Origin: Falciphora oryzae
Lineage: Eukaryota > Ascomycota > Sordariomycetes > Magnaporthales > Magnaporthaceae
NCBI GenBank assembly: GCA_000733355.1
Contig: JNVV01000001.1
Span: 3,630,278-3,694,277, forward strand
DNA length: 64,000 bases
Direction: 5' to 3'
Under the pieces are notes generated by a model, which saw only the letters and a list, made by a program, of their open reading frames with translations, made no database searches and was not told the origin of the DNA. The translations under genes and the position numbers were made by a program. Below, in pieces: positions 1 through 10,694 of this stretch (position 1 is its first letter; each line of letters starts with the position of its first letter).

Positions 1-1043
1 TCCCCCGGGCGGCCCGTGACTTTTGTGTGACACGCTTCAAAGAGGTTGGCTACCCGCTCAAACCCGCAAATCTCCGCACTGTTGGTGCTCGGCGACGACA
101 ACGATAGTATTGGGTGCCGTGTTTCTTGGGCTGTGACATATGATCCTGGCGAATATTGGTTTTATTTCTCCTTCATTGGTATTCTTTTTATCGACACCCC
201 ATTAATATTTTACTCATTTTTTATTCCATCAAGTTAAATTTTTTCATTCTTCTTTTTTTTTTTTTTTTCATCCTCCACCATCGGCTATCACAGCCAATCG
301 CTCCCAACCCTTGACAATCGCCCCCATCTCCGTCCACGTCGTGATTAGCAGCCACCTCGCCTCGGCGGGGGCCTATGGGGGATCCCGCCACGCGAATCCG
401 TTTGATAAAGCCATTTGATGGGACCGGGCGATAATATTGCTCAACAAGCACGGGGTTCGTGGGGATGTCGATGCACGTGGGCGAATCCTCGACCTGGGCT
501 AGGGCGCTTCTCCAGGCTGCCTCCGGCCGAGCCACAAGCGACCGCCAATGAGTGGTTCTGGCCTTTTTTAGAATTTGTGACTGCTTGCTGGTCCCAGGGA
601 CGGCTGATCGCGGGGGCGCCACTGTAAGCGGCCGAATGAGCTCCATGCAAACTGGCTGGAGTCCTGTCGTGTAATACGTACTCGCCGGTACGTGGCTCGC
701 AGCTGACTTTCCCACTGCCGTAGTAGCAAGGCCGGTATTCAATGACCGAAGGATTAGCAAGCCCTCAGCCCTTGGATCGGGCTTCCAACCACAGCTTGAA
801 TCCTGCTCCGGCAGTCACCGTCACACCTCGACCTGGGGAGCAATGATTCCATTGGGCCAGCTGGCCGGCAATGCCACAGCGGATCGTCTGAGGAACCAAG
901 ACTGGCTTTTGGTATTATCGAGCTCGGGATCATCGAAATGGCACCCTCGTGATTTTCTATTGCCGTGATATGTCTTGAATCTCATTCGAACTCGAGATTT
1001 TAGTTCTTAGCCGGAGACCCGCTCTGACCAATCTAGGGGTAAG
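1..1043. other. Intergenic, no convincing gene
   Basis: Downstream flank of the Zn2Cys6 gene. It holds a poly-T run near 251-270. The longest reading frame (221-760, minus, 179 codons) ends in a lysine-rich tail that is only the translated poly-T, and I see no domain or splice pattern in it. Confidence 0.6.
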
Positions 1044-2749
1044 TCATTCATCCATCTGCCTTGGGTCTTTCATCCGGAGCGTCATCTCGCGGCCGGTATC
1101 CTCAGGCCGAGAGACTCGGTTTGGGTCGGTGGGTCGCGGCTGTGATATCCCTGAATCGCTGAAGAACTGCTGTAGCCAGGCGAACTTTTGTCGGTATTCC
1201 AATGGCAGGCCTCGCCCCAAGCCCGACACCCAGGCCGCGTTGACCTTCCTGCGGACCAGGAACGAGGAAATGACAGGCCCCAGGACAGCGCAGCCAATAA
1301 AATACTCGACCAAGAAGAAGTGCACCATTAATAGTTGGGCAATGTAGTTGTCGGGTTTGGTGAAGGCCTCGAAGTCTTCGCTCGAAGCTGCGCCAAAGTA
1401 CTGGTAGGCTCGCGCTGTCTCGCTGAACCCTGTCACAGCCCGGGAAGAGCGAGGTTAGAACGGACCATGTCTTGGCTTTGCCGGGGGAGGCGGGTGATTA
1501 ATCAGCTCATCTGGGTATGTTTCTTTGCTTCAGGTACCTTCTAGAGATGACGTCCTTGCAAGCGTGAGGGCTTTCTCAATTGTCGCCAGCCATAGGAGCT
1601 CAAAGGGGCTTCGGCAGTCCGGGGCCAGCAATCTAAGCGAGGCCAGGAAAGCTTCGATAGTTTCATGGTCTGACGGCACGCCCTCTGGCTCTGGAGCATT
1701 CATGGATCTGACCGTGTCGAGATGACCATCCTCTGTCCAGGTGTGGAAGATGGATTCCTTGAGAACCATGGTGCTCTGGGCGACCACGTTGCAGCCCCTG
1801 ATGAGCGATACGAACTCCATCATGCCTCCCTCGGGCATGTAGGACGCTTGCTGTGTTGGTTGGGTGGCCGCACGCGGACTTCGGGGTTAGAAACAAAAGC
1901 GACCCAGTCACGGCGTCGGAGCGACTCAGGGGGCTTACAAAGGTCAAGGCCATGATGGCGGCGAATCGCGCATCGCCCTCGACGCTGGACGCGCAAGGAG
2001 TGCTGAGCGCCTGGTTCAGCAGCCGGATTGCCGTGACACGGTGCGAGATGGCCTGGTCTTCAAAGCCCGTCGGGGTAATGAGGGACAGGTGCGAGGCGGC
2101 CAGGCCCAGCATGGCGTGGATGAGGAAGTCGTACTAGGATTGTGTTGGTCCGTGTCAGTGGGTTGGCGAGGTCTCGATGCAACGCAAGTGGACTGGGGGT
2201 CCGGGAAGGCCGGCCGGGATGCAGGCAATCAACATGGGTATGTGCAGCGCGAACCTCGTAGGATATTGCGGCCACCTGTTTCCAGATGGCGTCGCCGCCC
2301 AGCGGCAACGGCGGATAGGCCGTCAGCAGGAAATGCGAGAAGAAGCGGAGGTCGTCCCTGGAGAAGGCCATCGGGGTGGTCTGCAGGGGCCGCGACGGCG
2401 ACGTCGGCGACAGCGCCATGGCCATGGCCATTGCGCCGTAGCCGGTGGCAGTAACCGGACTGCTCAGCGGCTCGTCGCTCCTGTTGCCGACGTATCGCCG
2501 GGGCGGAGGGTATTCGCAGATCAGGCCCAGGCGCTGGCAGTGGTCGCATTCGGGGAGGCCCTCAGTGCATTTCACTTTGCGCTTCTTGCAGTTGAAGCAG
2601 CCGCGGCGCGACTTGGTGTGGCCCTTGCGCGGGATGGGCCGGCGGCGGGCTGTGCCGGTGGCTCCTTGGGCCCTGGTGGTGCTCGGCTCGCAGGGCCCCG
2701 GGCTGCCCTCCCCGGAGCTGCTGCAGGAGCCGCACGAGTCCGGGGTCAT
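1044..2749 (-). CDS. Zn2Cys6 fungal transcription factor (Upc2-like architecture)
   Basis: Predicted nuclear DNA-binding regulator of about 462 residues in four exons: 2749-2255, 2133-1939, 1850-1538 and 1429-1044. The phases agree and all introns start with GT. The binuclear zinc cluster has ligands C51, C54, C61, C68, C71 and C78, preceded by a basic stretch (RKGHTKSRR). The middle and C-terminal parts are helical and resemble the ligand/activation region of small Zn2Cys6 regulators of the sterol-uptake-control type, where an N-terminal zinc cluster is followed by a C-terminal half with a hydrophobic pocket (QLLMVHFFLVEYFIGCAVLG). The ATG at 2749 is the first in frame. The family is certain. 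The Upc2 subfamily is inferred from architecture, and the target genes are unknown. Confidence 0.88.
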
Positions 2750-3481
2750 GGTGGTGGTGATGGCTGGGCTTTCAGTGTTGGGCGTTCTGCAATTGGTTGT
2801 GGGGGAAATTCAGCCGATGAGATATGGTGTTGCCTGTTTGCACCTGCCAGTTTGGCTGGCTGTAAATGGCAGGGTGCAGGTTGGGTCTTGGCGATATGAC
2901 GCCGTACTCGAGGCTTACCGCTCGCTTATCGCGTCAGCCGTAGCCCTGTCGGCGCGTCGTGTCGTGTCGCACGTGATGGCTGGCCGCTGCATCGCTGTCG
3001 ATTCGAGCGGCCCGTGAGCGGTAGATTGATTGATTGATGGATGGATTGATTCAAGATCGTCATCAACACCAATTCGCAGATATTGAGCGCGACTGCTCGC
3101 GAGATAAATACAGCTCCCGTAAACGCCCTGAACACCATCGCCGGATCCCCTGCGCGCCTGTGGACCAGCCCCCTGTGCGCCGGCCCTGTCGCTTGAGCCT
3201 GTGGCGTATTTATATGGTGGCGAAATGCCAGAGTCCTGAGACGAGAAAAAAAAATCGTTTGCCCCTAACCCCTGATCCCTCCAGGCCTTGATATGAAAGA
3301 TCAGCCCAAAAATGCGGGAGCCGAACCACGGCTCTGCCAATTGCTCTCCCGGTTGCCCCCAACACCCAAAACCTCGTTAGTGTGTTTCGTCGTTTCGGTC
3401 GTCGCCGTTGCCGTGACGCGGTCCAGAAGCCCTCAAACCCTGGGCGCCGAGCGACAAGACGCTGTTTGATCCTTCCATCTC
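2750..3481. other. Promoter of the Zn2Cys6 gene and 3' flank of a membrane-protein gene
   Basis: Upstream region of the minus-strand regulator and downstream region of the next minus-strand gene. It contains a short tandem run of TTGATTGATTGATGGATGGA near 3026-3045. No coding sequence was recognised. Confidence 0.5.
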
Positions 3482-4132
3482 TCACTTGTCGGCGAGCTCG
3501 ATGTGCGCCACGCCAGGCGCGCCCTCGACCTTGCCGACGCTAGGCAGCACGGCCAGCCCGAGGACCAGCTCGACGGCCGCGAGCGCCGCGCACACGCCCG
3601 CCAGCGCCGCGTTGTCCACCATCTGGTCCGCGATGGGATAGACGGTCCCCTGCCTGGCGAGCGGGCCCGTGGACCCTTCCTCGTCGCCCATGAAGCGCTC
3701 CAGCGCTGCGAACTTTGCGCCCGCGATGACGGCGCCCGCGGCCCAGAAGACGGCGGCGGCAGACGCAGCCGCCACGCGCCGAGTGGGCAGGCGCTCGCCC
3801 GCGGCCACGCTCGCGGCGGCCAGCAGCGCGCCCACGACGGAGAAGGGGATCATGGACACGCCCAGGTTGGCCTCCATCAGGCGCGCGACCTCGACCAGCT
3901 GCACGGCCATGGCGCCCGAGACCAGGAAGTAGTAGCCAGCGAGCGCCGCTATGCGCACCCAGCGCTGCTGCACCCCGGCCCTTGGCCGGCCGCGGTGCTC
4001 GGACGCGGGGAGGGCGAGTGGGAGGACGAGGATGGCCGCGATGAAGGCCCAGGCCGGTAGTGGGACTAGGTAGGTGTCGAAAAAGCACTGCGACGGCAGT
4101 GGGTTCGATATGGTGGATACTGCCTTCTGCAA
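3482..4132 (-). CDS. Small integral membrane protein, unknown function
   Basis: Single-exon protein of 216 residues. At least four hydrophobic segments are visible: around residues 25-45 (WAFIAAILVLPLALP), 65-85 (IAALAGYYFLVSGAMAVQLV), 95-112 (VSMIPFSVVGALLAAASVA) and 125-145 (AAASAAAVFWAAGAVIAGA), with a fifth near 180-200. A short N-terminal lead precedes the first segment and the tail is acidic (HIELADK). There are no catalytic motifs. I do not recognise the family; it is consistent with the many DUF-type four- or five-helix membrane proteins of filamentous fungi. The start at 4132 is the first ATG, and a short upstream exon cannot be excluded. Confidence 0.65.
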   Translation of the reverse strand: MQKAVSTISNPLPSQCFFDTYLVPLPAWAFIAAILVLPLALPASEHRGRPRAGVQQRWVRIAALAGYYFLVSGAMAVQLVEVARLMEANLGVSMIPFSVVGALLAAASVAAGERLPTRRVAAASAAAVFWAAGAVIAGAKFAALERFMGDEEGSTGPLARQGTVYPIADQMVDNAALAGVCAALAAVELVLGLAVLPSVGKVEGAPGVAHIELADK

Positions 4133-5120
4133 AGGACGCCCGATTTAGGTGCTGGTCAGCTTAGACCCGCCAAAGTCTGGAGCAAAACTGTGGTTCTTGG
4201 GAGCTCGCATACAATCCCCTCTGGCCTGTTAATGCAGAGCTGCATCATTTTGGTGGCGACGGCGCTTCGCGAGCGGCGTTCTAGTTGAGATGGGCTTGGA
4301 TGTTCTTCGCGTGTGGCGCGTTCGCTTGCTGTGTCGGTTAGGCGATGTGATGCTCTCCCCAAAATATCTTGACCTCACCAAACACAGCCATCTCAATTCG
4401 AGGAAACCTCCAGGCTAGCCCTTAACTTAATATCTTTTCGTCGTTGTGCTGCGTGGGGGGTGGTCACTGAAACCGGAGCGGTCGGGGTGATCTGCTTGAT
4501 GCGGCGGTGTTTCATGTTGGTTATGCCGGCATGACTTCCACACAGGTTTGGTTGCCGGCTTGGATCGCTCCCGCGCATGCATGGTAAGTGTGATAGAGCG
4601 TCGAAAGAAAACGAAAAAAAGCAATTTGTACGTGAAAGGATGCGGGGGAGTGCGCGGCTCAGACGCCCCGTACTCGGTTCGGCCAACATGGCTAGCTTTG
4701 CTGCTGCACGAGTGCGCTTTGCCGATGCGGGCCAGCTGCCCAGGGCAGCTTCACTTTCATTATGGGGAGCAGAGTTCGGATCCTCTCGGGAGATGGGGTC
4801 AAGATCGTCCACTATGGGCGGCGGCTTTTGAATTAAGCTTAAAGAGCTTTCGCGACGCCGGGGAGCATCCCCGATGGGACCACGACTCGGTCCTTGGCGT
4901 CAAGTAAGTTTCGGACGAACGGCGCAAGGAATGCATCCAATGTGTCTCAAAATTTCCTGATGGCCGAAACACTTTTCGTTGGCATCAACGGGCTGTTATG
5001 GCGGAGATGGCTGCCCCTAGATCATTAAACCCCTTGTCAAACTAAGCCTTCTGTCTCCAGTCTGCCCATCACCACTGGGCTGTGCGCCGGAACAAAAGCA
5101 GTGTCCCGGGTAGCCCCATG
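4133..5120. other. Intergenic, no gene seen
   Basis: Lies between two minus-strand genes. Reading frames here (for example 4393-4812, minus) show no domain, signal peptide or exon continuity. It probably holds the promoter of the membrane-protein gene and the 3' flank of the esterase. Confidence 0.5.
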
Positions 5121-7121
5121 CTATTCCGTGTTTCCTCCGATGTAATGGGCGCTAGAATCGGCTGGGGCCCCGATCGGTATCAGATCCTGCGAGACAACGG
5201 CGCCAGGCGGCGCATAGCCTCCAAGGCTGGTGACGCCGGCAGCCAGGGACCGCCAAAAGTCACACGCCGACTTGAGCTGCTCGCCGTCGCTTACCGTGCC
5301 GAACCCCCAGTCCCCGACGTTGAGGACGCCTCCAACCTGCTCCCCGCCGACGTCGGGCTGATTCCACTGGACCGTCGGTGGCAGGTTAAGGAGGCGCCGT
5401 CTCGTATTGGGGTCCCCGGTTGTGATGTACGACGTGAAATAGCTCTGCATCCCGTTGCTGATGCCGCCGATGACAGCGGCTATCAGCGGCGAGAACAACG
5501 ACCCGAGCCGCCCCAGCAGCGTGTCCGAGGTGAACTTTGGGTTGTAGAAGGTCGGTATCAGGTCCGTGCTGTGCCAGCCAGGCGTCCCCGAGTACTGCAT
5601 GTTCCACACCGGGCGGCCCGAGCCGGCGACGGCCTCCGTGAGGTGCCTTGCGTGGCACGTGAAGCAGCTGTCACGCAAGAACGCCTGCACCCTAGCGCTC
5701 TGCGTCGCGTACGCCGACGACGGGTAGTGGTCCTGGATGAGTTTGCCGGCGCCGGCGGCGATCGAGTAGTTGGAGAAGGTGGCGGCCAGGAAGGCGTCGA
5801 ACTTCTGGCCCGAGTCTATCGCACCGCTGACAAAGAGCGACGACTCGTCCGAGCAGTGGGAGACGACGGCCGAGTCAAGCTTGAAAAATTTCCCCGTGGC
5901 GAGCTCCAGGGCCGGGAGCTGCCGGATGAAGGAGCCGTCCACCGTGGGCCCGACGGCGAACGAGCCGGGCGCAACCTGGCCGTTGAGGGCTTTGTTGGCG
6001 TCCGCGAGCGCCTGCGGACTGGCCTTGCGCAGGCAGGAAACGCCTTGCCCCTTGCAGCCGGCGAGCGAGGCGAACTGCTCGAACCTGTCCTGCACGGTCC
6101 CTGCGCGATCCCACATCCACTGGTACGCCGGCGATTGGAGGAAGGCCTTGGTGAATAGGGGGTCGAGCTTTCCACCCTGCCCGACGAGGTGATGGATGAT
6201 GGAGCCCGCCCCGGCGGACTGTCCCATGGCGGTGATAGCGTTGCTATCGCCTCCCAAAAGGTGAACATGGTCTTTGACCCACTGGAACGCAGCTCGCTGG
6301 TCCCATAAGCCAGCGTTCGGAAGCCCCTCCTTCTCCATGGTGTCGCCGGCCAGGAACCCAAAAGCGCCGAGCCTATAGTTCATGGCGACGAATATCATTT
6401 TGTTCCCTGAGTTGAGAATCATGCCGCTCCCGTCATACATGGGAAGGTCCGGCTGGAACGCATCCTTGCTGCCGAAGACGTAGGCACCGCCGTAGATCCA
6501 GACGACGACCGAGAGCTTCAGGGATGGATCCTTGAGGGCTGCCCCCGGCACGTAAACATCCAGGAACAGACAGTCCTCTTGACCGCCCTCGAAGAGCGGC
6601 ACAGGGATGCCTCCTAGGCTAAGAGTGTTGTCCTACTGTCAGTCTCCTGAATTCTAGTAGCTATGATCAGCACGTGAAACCCACAATTGGTTGATGGCGC
6701 CTCCGATTGGGGCATTATTTCCGGGACCGACAAGGTTCAGTCCGGTGACGGCAGACTGGACACATTTGGGCCCGTAGCTGCCATTCTGAAGTGTTGACTC
6801 GTTGAGTGGTGGAGCTGGCTTTGCCCATCTCAGGTCTCCCACAGGAGGCGCGGCATAGCGGATATTCTTGAAGGTGTATCTGCATGTCAGCAACGGGCGA
6901 CGGTTAGCTGGCAGCCTCGGATAGCCTCCACAGTAACGAGCTTGGAACAGGACTCACATGTCAGAAGACGAGCTATAGCTCGCAGCTTTGTATGAGGCAT
7001 AAGGAAGATTCAATATGGGAAGCTCATCGTTTTTACCGGAGAACTCAACCCCAAGAGGAATAGGTGATGCAAAGAGAATGCCAAATTGGAGGCACACAAA
7101 GAAAAGCCAAAGTGAGAACAT
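5121..7121 (-). CDS. Secreted type-B carboxylesterase/lipase
   Basis: Alpha/beta-hydrolase of about 624 residues that should hydrolyse carboxylic esters outside the cell. Three exons: 7121-6958, 6879-6681 and 6632-5121, with consistent phases. The N-terminus (MFSLWLFFVCLQFGILFAS) is a signal peptide. Family landmarks include IRYAAPPVGDLRWAKP, the CLFLDVYVP block, the oxyanion-hole region WIYGGAYVFG and the nucleophile elbow GQSAGAG with serine about residue 260. An acidic catalytic residue probably lies in SDESSLF. The histidine is probably in GWHSTDLIPTF, the position where esterases have H-x-x-DL. The second intron is only about 48 bp and its donor (GTTTCA) is weak, so that junction is the least certain part. 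The substrate is not predictable. Confidence 0.93.
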
Positions 7122-8757
7122 TTCAGAGCTTAGCTCGACGCCGCGAGAAACGGGGCTTCTGTGTGAATAGGAGGGGTGTGGAAGTGCAAGAGGGTCTTCA
7201 ACGGGACAGGAAGCCTCGGATGTTCGGTATTACGGCGTCTGCCTGCCCAGGCACTCTCAGCATATGGCAAGTCATGGTGGGAAACGGTCGATATATCACT
7301 GGCACTCCATGTCCGCCATGTCGTCAGGGGGTAGCCCGGTTAGCATACGGGACCTCTCGACCGCGAGACTGACGCAGCTACTAAGCCCCCGAGCACCCAG
7401 GCAGGCCCCTTTCACTAAACTGGACCGTCCATCCAGAGTCCATTATCGCCTTCCCCCCGCCTAGCACATGCCGCACGTGTACAGCATGGACGGAAATGAA
7501 TGTTCCAGCGCCCCTGAAATCTCCGCCTGGCACAAGGCCGCCGAGGTAGAATCGGCAGCATGGACAAATGGGGGACGAGTAACCCGGCGATCCTCGGCGA
7601 TGCGCACCCCGAGCGGCTTGGGTCCGGCTCCTCGACTCCCATCTACTAATATCTGAGCCTCGGGGTAGAAGGTCGACTCCTGCCGAAAAAGGAAATGACG
7701 CCCGTTGACACTAGCCTAAGCCACTCAGCTCCGGCTGTGGGGTGAGGGTGCGCAGGGCGGGAAGCATATCTCGTGGCGTCTGGGAGCCGTTGACTACGCA
7801 ACTTTGAAAAGTGACGGCGAAGACGGCCATGAGCGAATCAGGGGCTCCGAAAGGGCTGATATAGATGGTCGCCCCGCGCTCCGGGAGTCGACACCGCAAG
7901 CGTAGGATGCTACAGCACATGATGTGCTTGACCCCGCGTTGAAACAAAAACCCAGGGCCAATCAGAGGCGCCAGACGTCGTCCGCGACATCCGTAGATCG
8001 TCTAAGCGGTTATTTTGCATGACGAGTCTTGAACTTCGTTCGGGCTTTTTGCTGGCGTCGTCGGGTCGGGGAATTGTTAGTTTGCGCCGTCGCCTGTGCT
8101 CTTGTTCACCGCGTATCGTATTGTAATTTTCTTGAGTTTAAACAAACAAATGTTGAAGCTGACTGGAAGGGGCCGAGGCATTCACGAGAGAGCGCCCGCT
8201 GTGTGGATCCTAACGACACGAGCGGCACCAAGAGGAGGCATCCAGACGCATCTGGCGTTGCTCAGCAAGTTCCCATTTTTCGTCTATAATAGGAATTTCT
8301 AGGCCTTCCTGGTACAGCCGCAGCATTTCCCCTTAACGCGGTACATTTTTGTGCATTGATGTCGTGTTACTGCCCGGCACGTTCCACGAATAAAAGGCTA
8401 CTATCTTCTACCTCAATATTCTTCCCCGAAACCCTTTCCTCCAAATCTGAATTGAGCGCTGGCCCTGAGCTGCATCGGAGCAGCCTGAGCTACGGCGGCT
8501 GAACCGTTGCTGCGTTTCCTTCCGGATTTAATCGGTAGAAGACTGCATCTCAGTCGACGTGCGGCAGGTCTTATACGGCGCCGAGCACGTCGTGCAGGGC
8601 GTTTACCGGCGTGTTCGAGTCGGGGCGCTGGAGCTTTTATAAATCCCAGACACGAGCAAGTTCAAACGCGCAGTTGCTGGGGTTTAGGGCTACCTAAATT
8701 ATGTGCTTGAGCTTCGCCGAGGGTCGGCTTGATGGTGGTAAACCATCTCCTCCCGCC
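7122..8757. other. 1.6-kb intergenic region
   Basis: Upstream of the esterase and downstream of the SHxW/TPR gene. Short frames on both strands (for example 7711-7947, minus) have no recognisable homology or splice continuity. An overlapping pair of CACGTG-like E-box sequences lies near 7467-7479 (GCACATGCCGCACGTGTAC), a plausible bHLH site upstream of the esterase; this is inference. Confidence 0.4.
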
Positions 8758-10632
8758 CTACCGAATCCGTACGCCTTCACCAGAAACCTGCAAAGTCTCG
8801 TCCCTGTCAAGCATCGCTATAAGGTTGAATTTGGCGGTGAAAGTGTCGGGGTGATCAAAGTCCACAGCTCTCAATTGGCGCTCCAGCTGCTGCCGGCGGG
8901 CCTCCTTAGCTTCGTTCGTTTTGCCCGCCAACAGCATCGTCGCCGCGAGCTGGCCCATTATGTCGAGCGTGAAGCAGTGCTCTGGCCCCCACAGGTCGTC
9001 GCTCAGCGCCAGCGCGATCCAGAACAGTCTCTCGGCGGCCGCCAAATTTCCTTCTGTCCGGAACACCTTGGCCAGGTCTGACAGGGCCGTTAGCGTTTTG
9101 GCGTGGTAGGGGCCTAGCGTCTCCTTTCTCCGTTCAAGCAGCGTCCAGATGGCCTCCTTGCTGCCTGTCGGGTCCGCGCGTCCAGGCTCCTCTGTGTCGC
9201 TCCGACCGGCCTCGGGGAGACCCGGGCGCTCCATCTGCAGGATCTTTTCCAAGGGCTCGTGTTTCCAGCTCCGGAAATACGCCTCTTGTTTTGCGTTCTG
9301 CGAGGTCATTGCCAGCTTAGCTTTGCTGTCGTGAGTAGTGCTGCCACCCGGCCCATATTTCTCCTCCGCCACGGTCGCCATCTCGCGACGCAACTTTTCG
9401 GCCTCTTCGTACCGTCTCTGCTTCTCTAGATTCCCAGCAAGGAAGCCGAGAGCGACAATTACGCAGATGGCGCTGCTTCCGCGCTCCTCCTCCAACGCCT
9501 TTCGAAACAGCTCCTCTGCCACCCGGTACTCTCCCTGGAGCTCATTGGCCCTGCCGAAATTTTCATATCCTCGCTCGAATGCATTTTCGGCCTTTCTCGT
9601 CTCTTCACGGAGCTTCTTTTCGTGCCACGAGCCGATTGGTATCCGGACGTGGGCGTCGGACTCCGCGACGTCATGATCGAAAAGTACAGGGGTAAACTCC
9701 CAGGTCCGTCCATCCATGGTGATGAGGCCCTTTTCTTTATCAATCCCGATCCCCAGCTGTTCATGATAGCATGTCCGCACCCTAAAGTTGTCGATGGTGT
9801 TGAGAATAACCCGTCGGGTGCGTATGCTGGGCACAAGTCGGGAGAGGATGAGGAGAATCTCAAGCCACCCGACGACGAGCTCGCGGTCGCTTCGGTTGGT
9901 GCACCTATACCCGTGTCTGTGCAAGACATACCTGACACCGTACCCTTTCATCTCTTGGAGGTGTCGCATGAAGGGGTCCATATCCGCGCGAGAAATGGGC
10001 TGAGCACGGTTGCGGGCGAACCCGGCGGCTTCAAAGAGCACCCACAGGCGGGGCCGGAACTGCGGAAACTGCCAGGTGAAGGCACAGTCTCGGACCAGCC
10101 GGGGGATGCTCTTCAACGCTCTTGAGAAGTACTCCTGTTGTGGCGCGGTGCGCTCGCACTGCGGCAGGCAGGTGAAGTCGACCCAGAAATAGGCGGCTTG
10201 TCGCCACAACCCGTCGCCAAGGCGCTCTTGTATGGGCTTCAAGTCTGAAGCTTCACGGTCGGGGTGTCCGGGCTCGTGCCAGAAATGGCTCAGGAAGACG
10301 CAGTCGCTCGGGTTCGCGAAATCGTCGTCGATGGGCAGGAGGATGTAGTCGTCCAAACGGTCCGGACTCCATTTCTCGAATGCCTCTTGGCGCAGAAATG
10401 CCTTGCGAAGCTGGAAGAACCAGTACTGCTGATCCCTGAAAGTGAGCAAGTCGTCCAGCGTCTGTAGGCCCCGGAGCAGTCTCGAGTGTTTCTTGATGGC
10501 TCGTTTCTTCCCCCGCGTGGACTTTGTGCTTTCCCACGCCGCGATGCTGCGCTCAACAAGGGAGAGGAAGGCCGGGTCGGAGCTGACTGTCTTTGGCGCC
10601 TTCGATATGGCGTCAGTCCTGGGAAGTCGCAT
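8758..10632 (-). CDS. SHxW-domain protein with C-terminal TPR repeats
   Basis: Single exon, 624 residues. The N-terminal half (about 110-300) carries conserved-looking blocks: VFLSHFWHEPGHPD, then FWVDFTCLPQ, then FRPRLWVLFEAAGF. The pattern Ser-His-x-Trp, Asp-x-x-Cys-Leu-Pro-Gln and Trp-x-Leu-Phe-Glu occurs in uncharacterised fungal and protist proteins and looks like an alpha/beta fold comparable to TIR-type domains; that comparison is inference. The C-terminal half (about 350-610) is helical with TPR/kinesin-light-chain-like units (EYRVAEELFRKALEEE, AKTLTALSDLAKVFRTEGN, GPEHCFTLDIMGQLAATML). The start ATG at 10632 lies just after a possible acceptor, so it may instead be an internal methionine of a larger gene that includes the neighbour at 10695-11603. 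No NTPase module is present. Confidence 0.75.
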   Translation of the reverse strand: MRLPRTDAISKAPKTVSSDPAFLSLVERSIAAWESTKSTRGKKRAIKKHSRLLRGLQTLDDLLTFRDQQYWFFQLRKAFLRQEAFEKWSPDRLDDYILLPIDDDFANPSDCVFLSHFWHEPGHPDREASDLKPIQERLGDGLWRQAAYFWVDFTCLPQCERTAPQQEYFSRALKSIPRLVRDCAFTWQFPQFRPRLWVLFEAAGFARNRAQPISRADMDPFMRHLQEMKGYGVRYVLHRHGYRCTNRSDRELVVGWLEILLILSRLVPSIRTRRVILNTIDNFRVRTCYHEQLGIGIDKEKGLITMDGRTWEFTPVLFDHDVAESDAHVRIPIGSWHEKKLREETRKAENAFERGYENFGRANELQGEYRVAEELFRKALEEERGSSAICVIVALGFLAGNLEKQRRYEEAEKLRREMATVAEEKYGPGGSTTHDSKAKLAMTSQNAKQEAYFRSWKHEPLEKILQMERPGLPEAGRSDTEEPGRADPTGSKEAIWTLLERRKETLGPYHAKTLTALSDLAKVFRTEGNLAAAERLFWIALALSDDLWGPEHCFTLDIMGQLAATMLLAGKTNEAKEARRQQLERQLRAVDFDHPDTFTAKFNLIAMLDRDETLQVSGEGVRIR

Positions 10633-10694
10633 TAGTGCCTGGATCTATCGTTTCTGTTTTCTGGCCAGTGCAGCACAGCTCAGCGAGGGATGAC

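Noticed and set aside
221..760. 179-codon open frame, minus strand
   Set aside because: The tail is the translated poly-T run and there is no domain or splice support.
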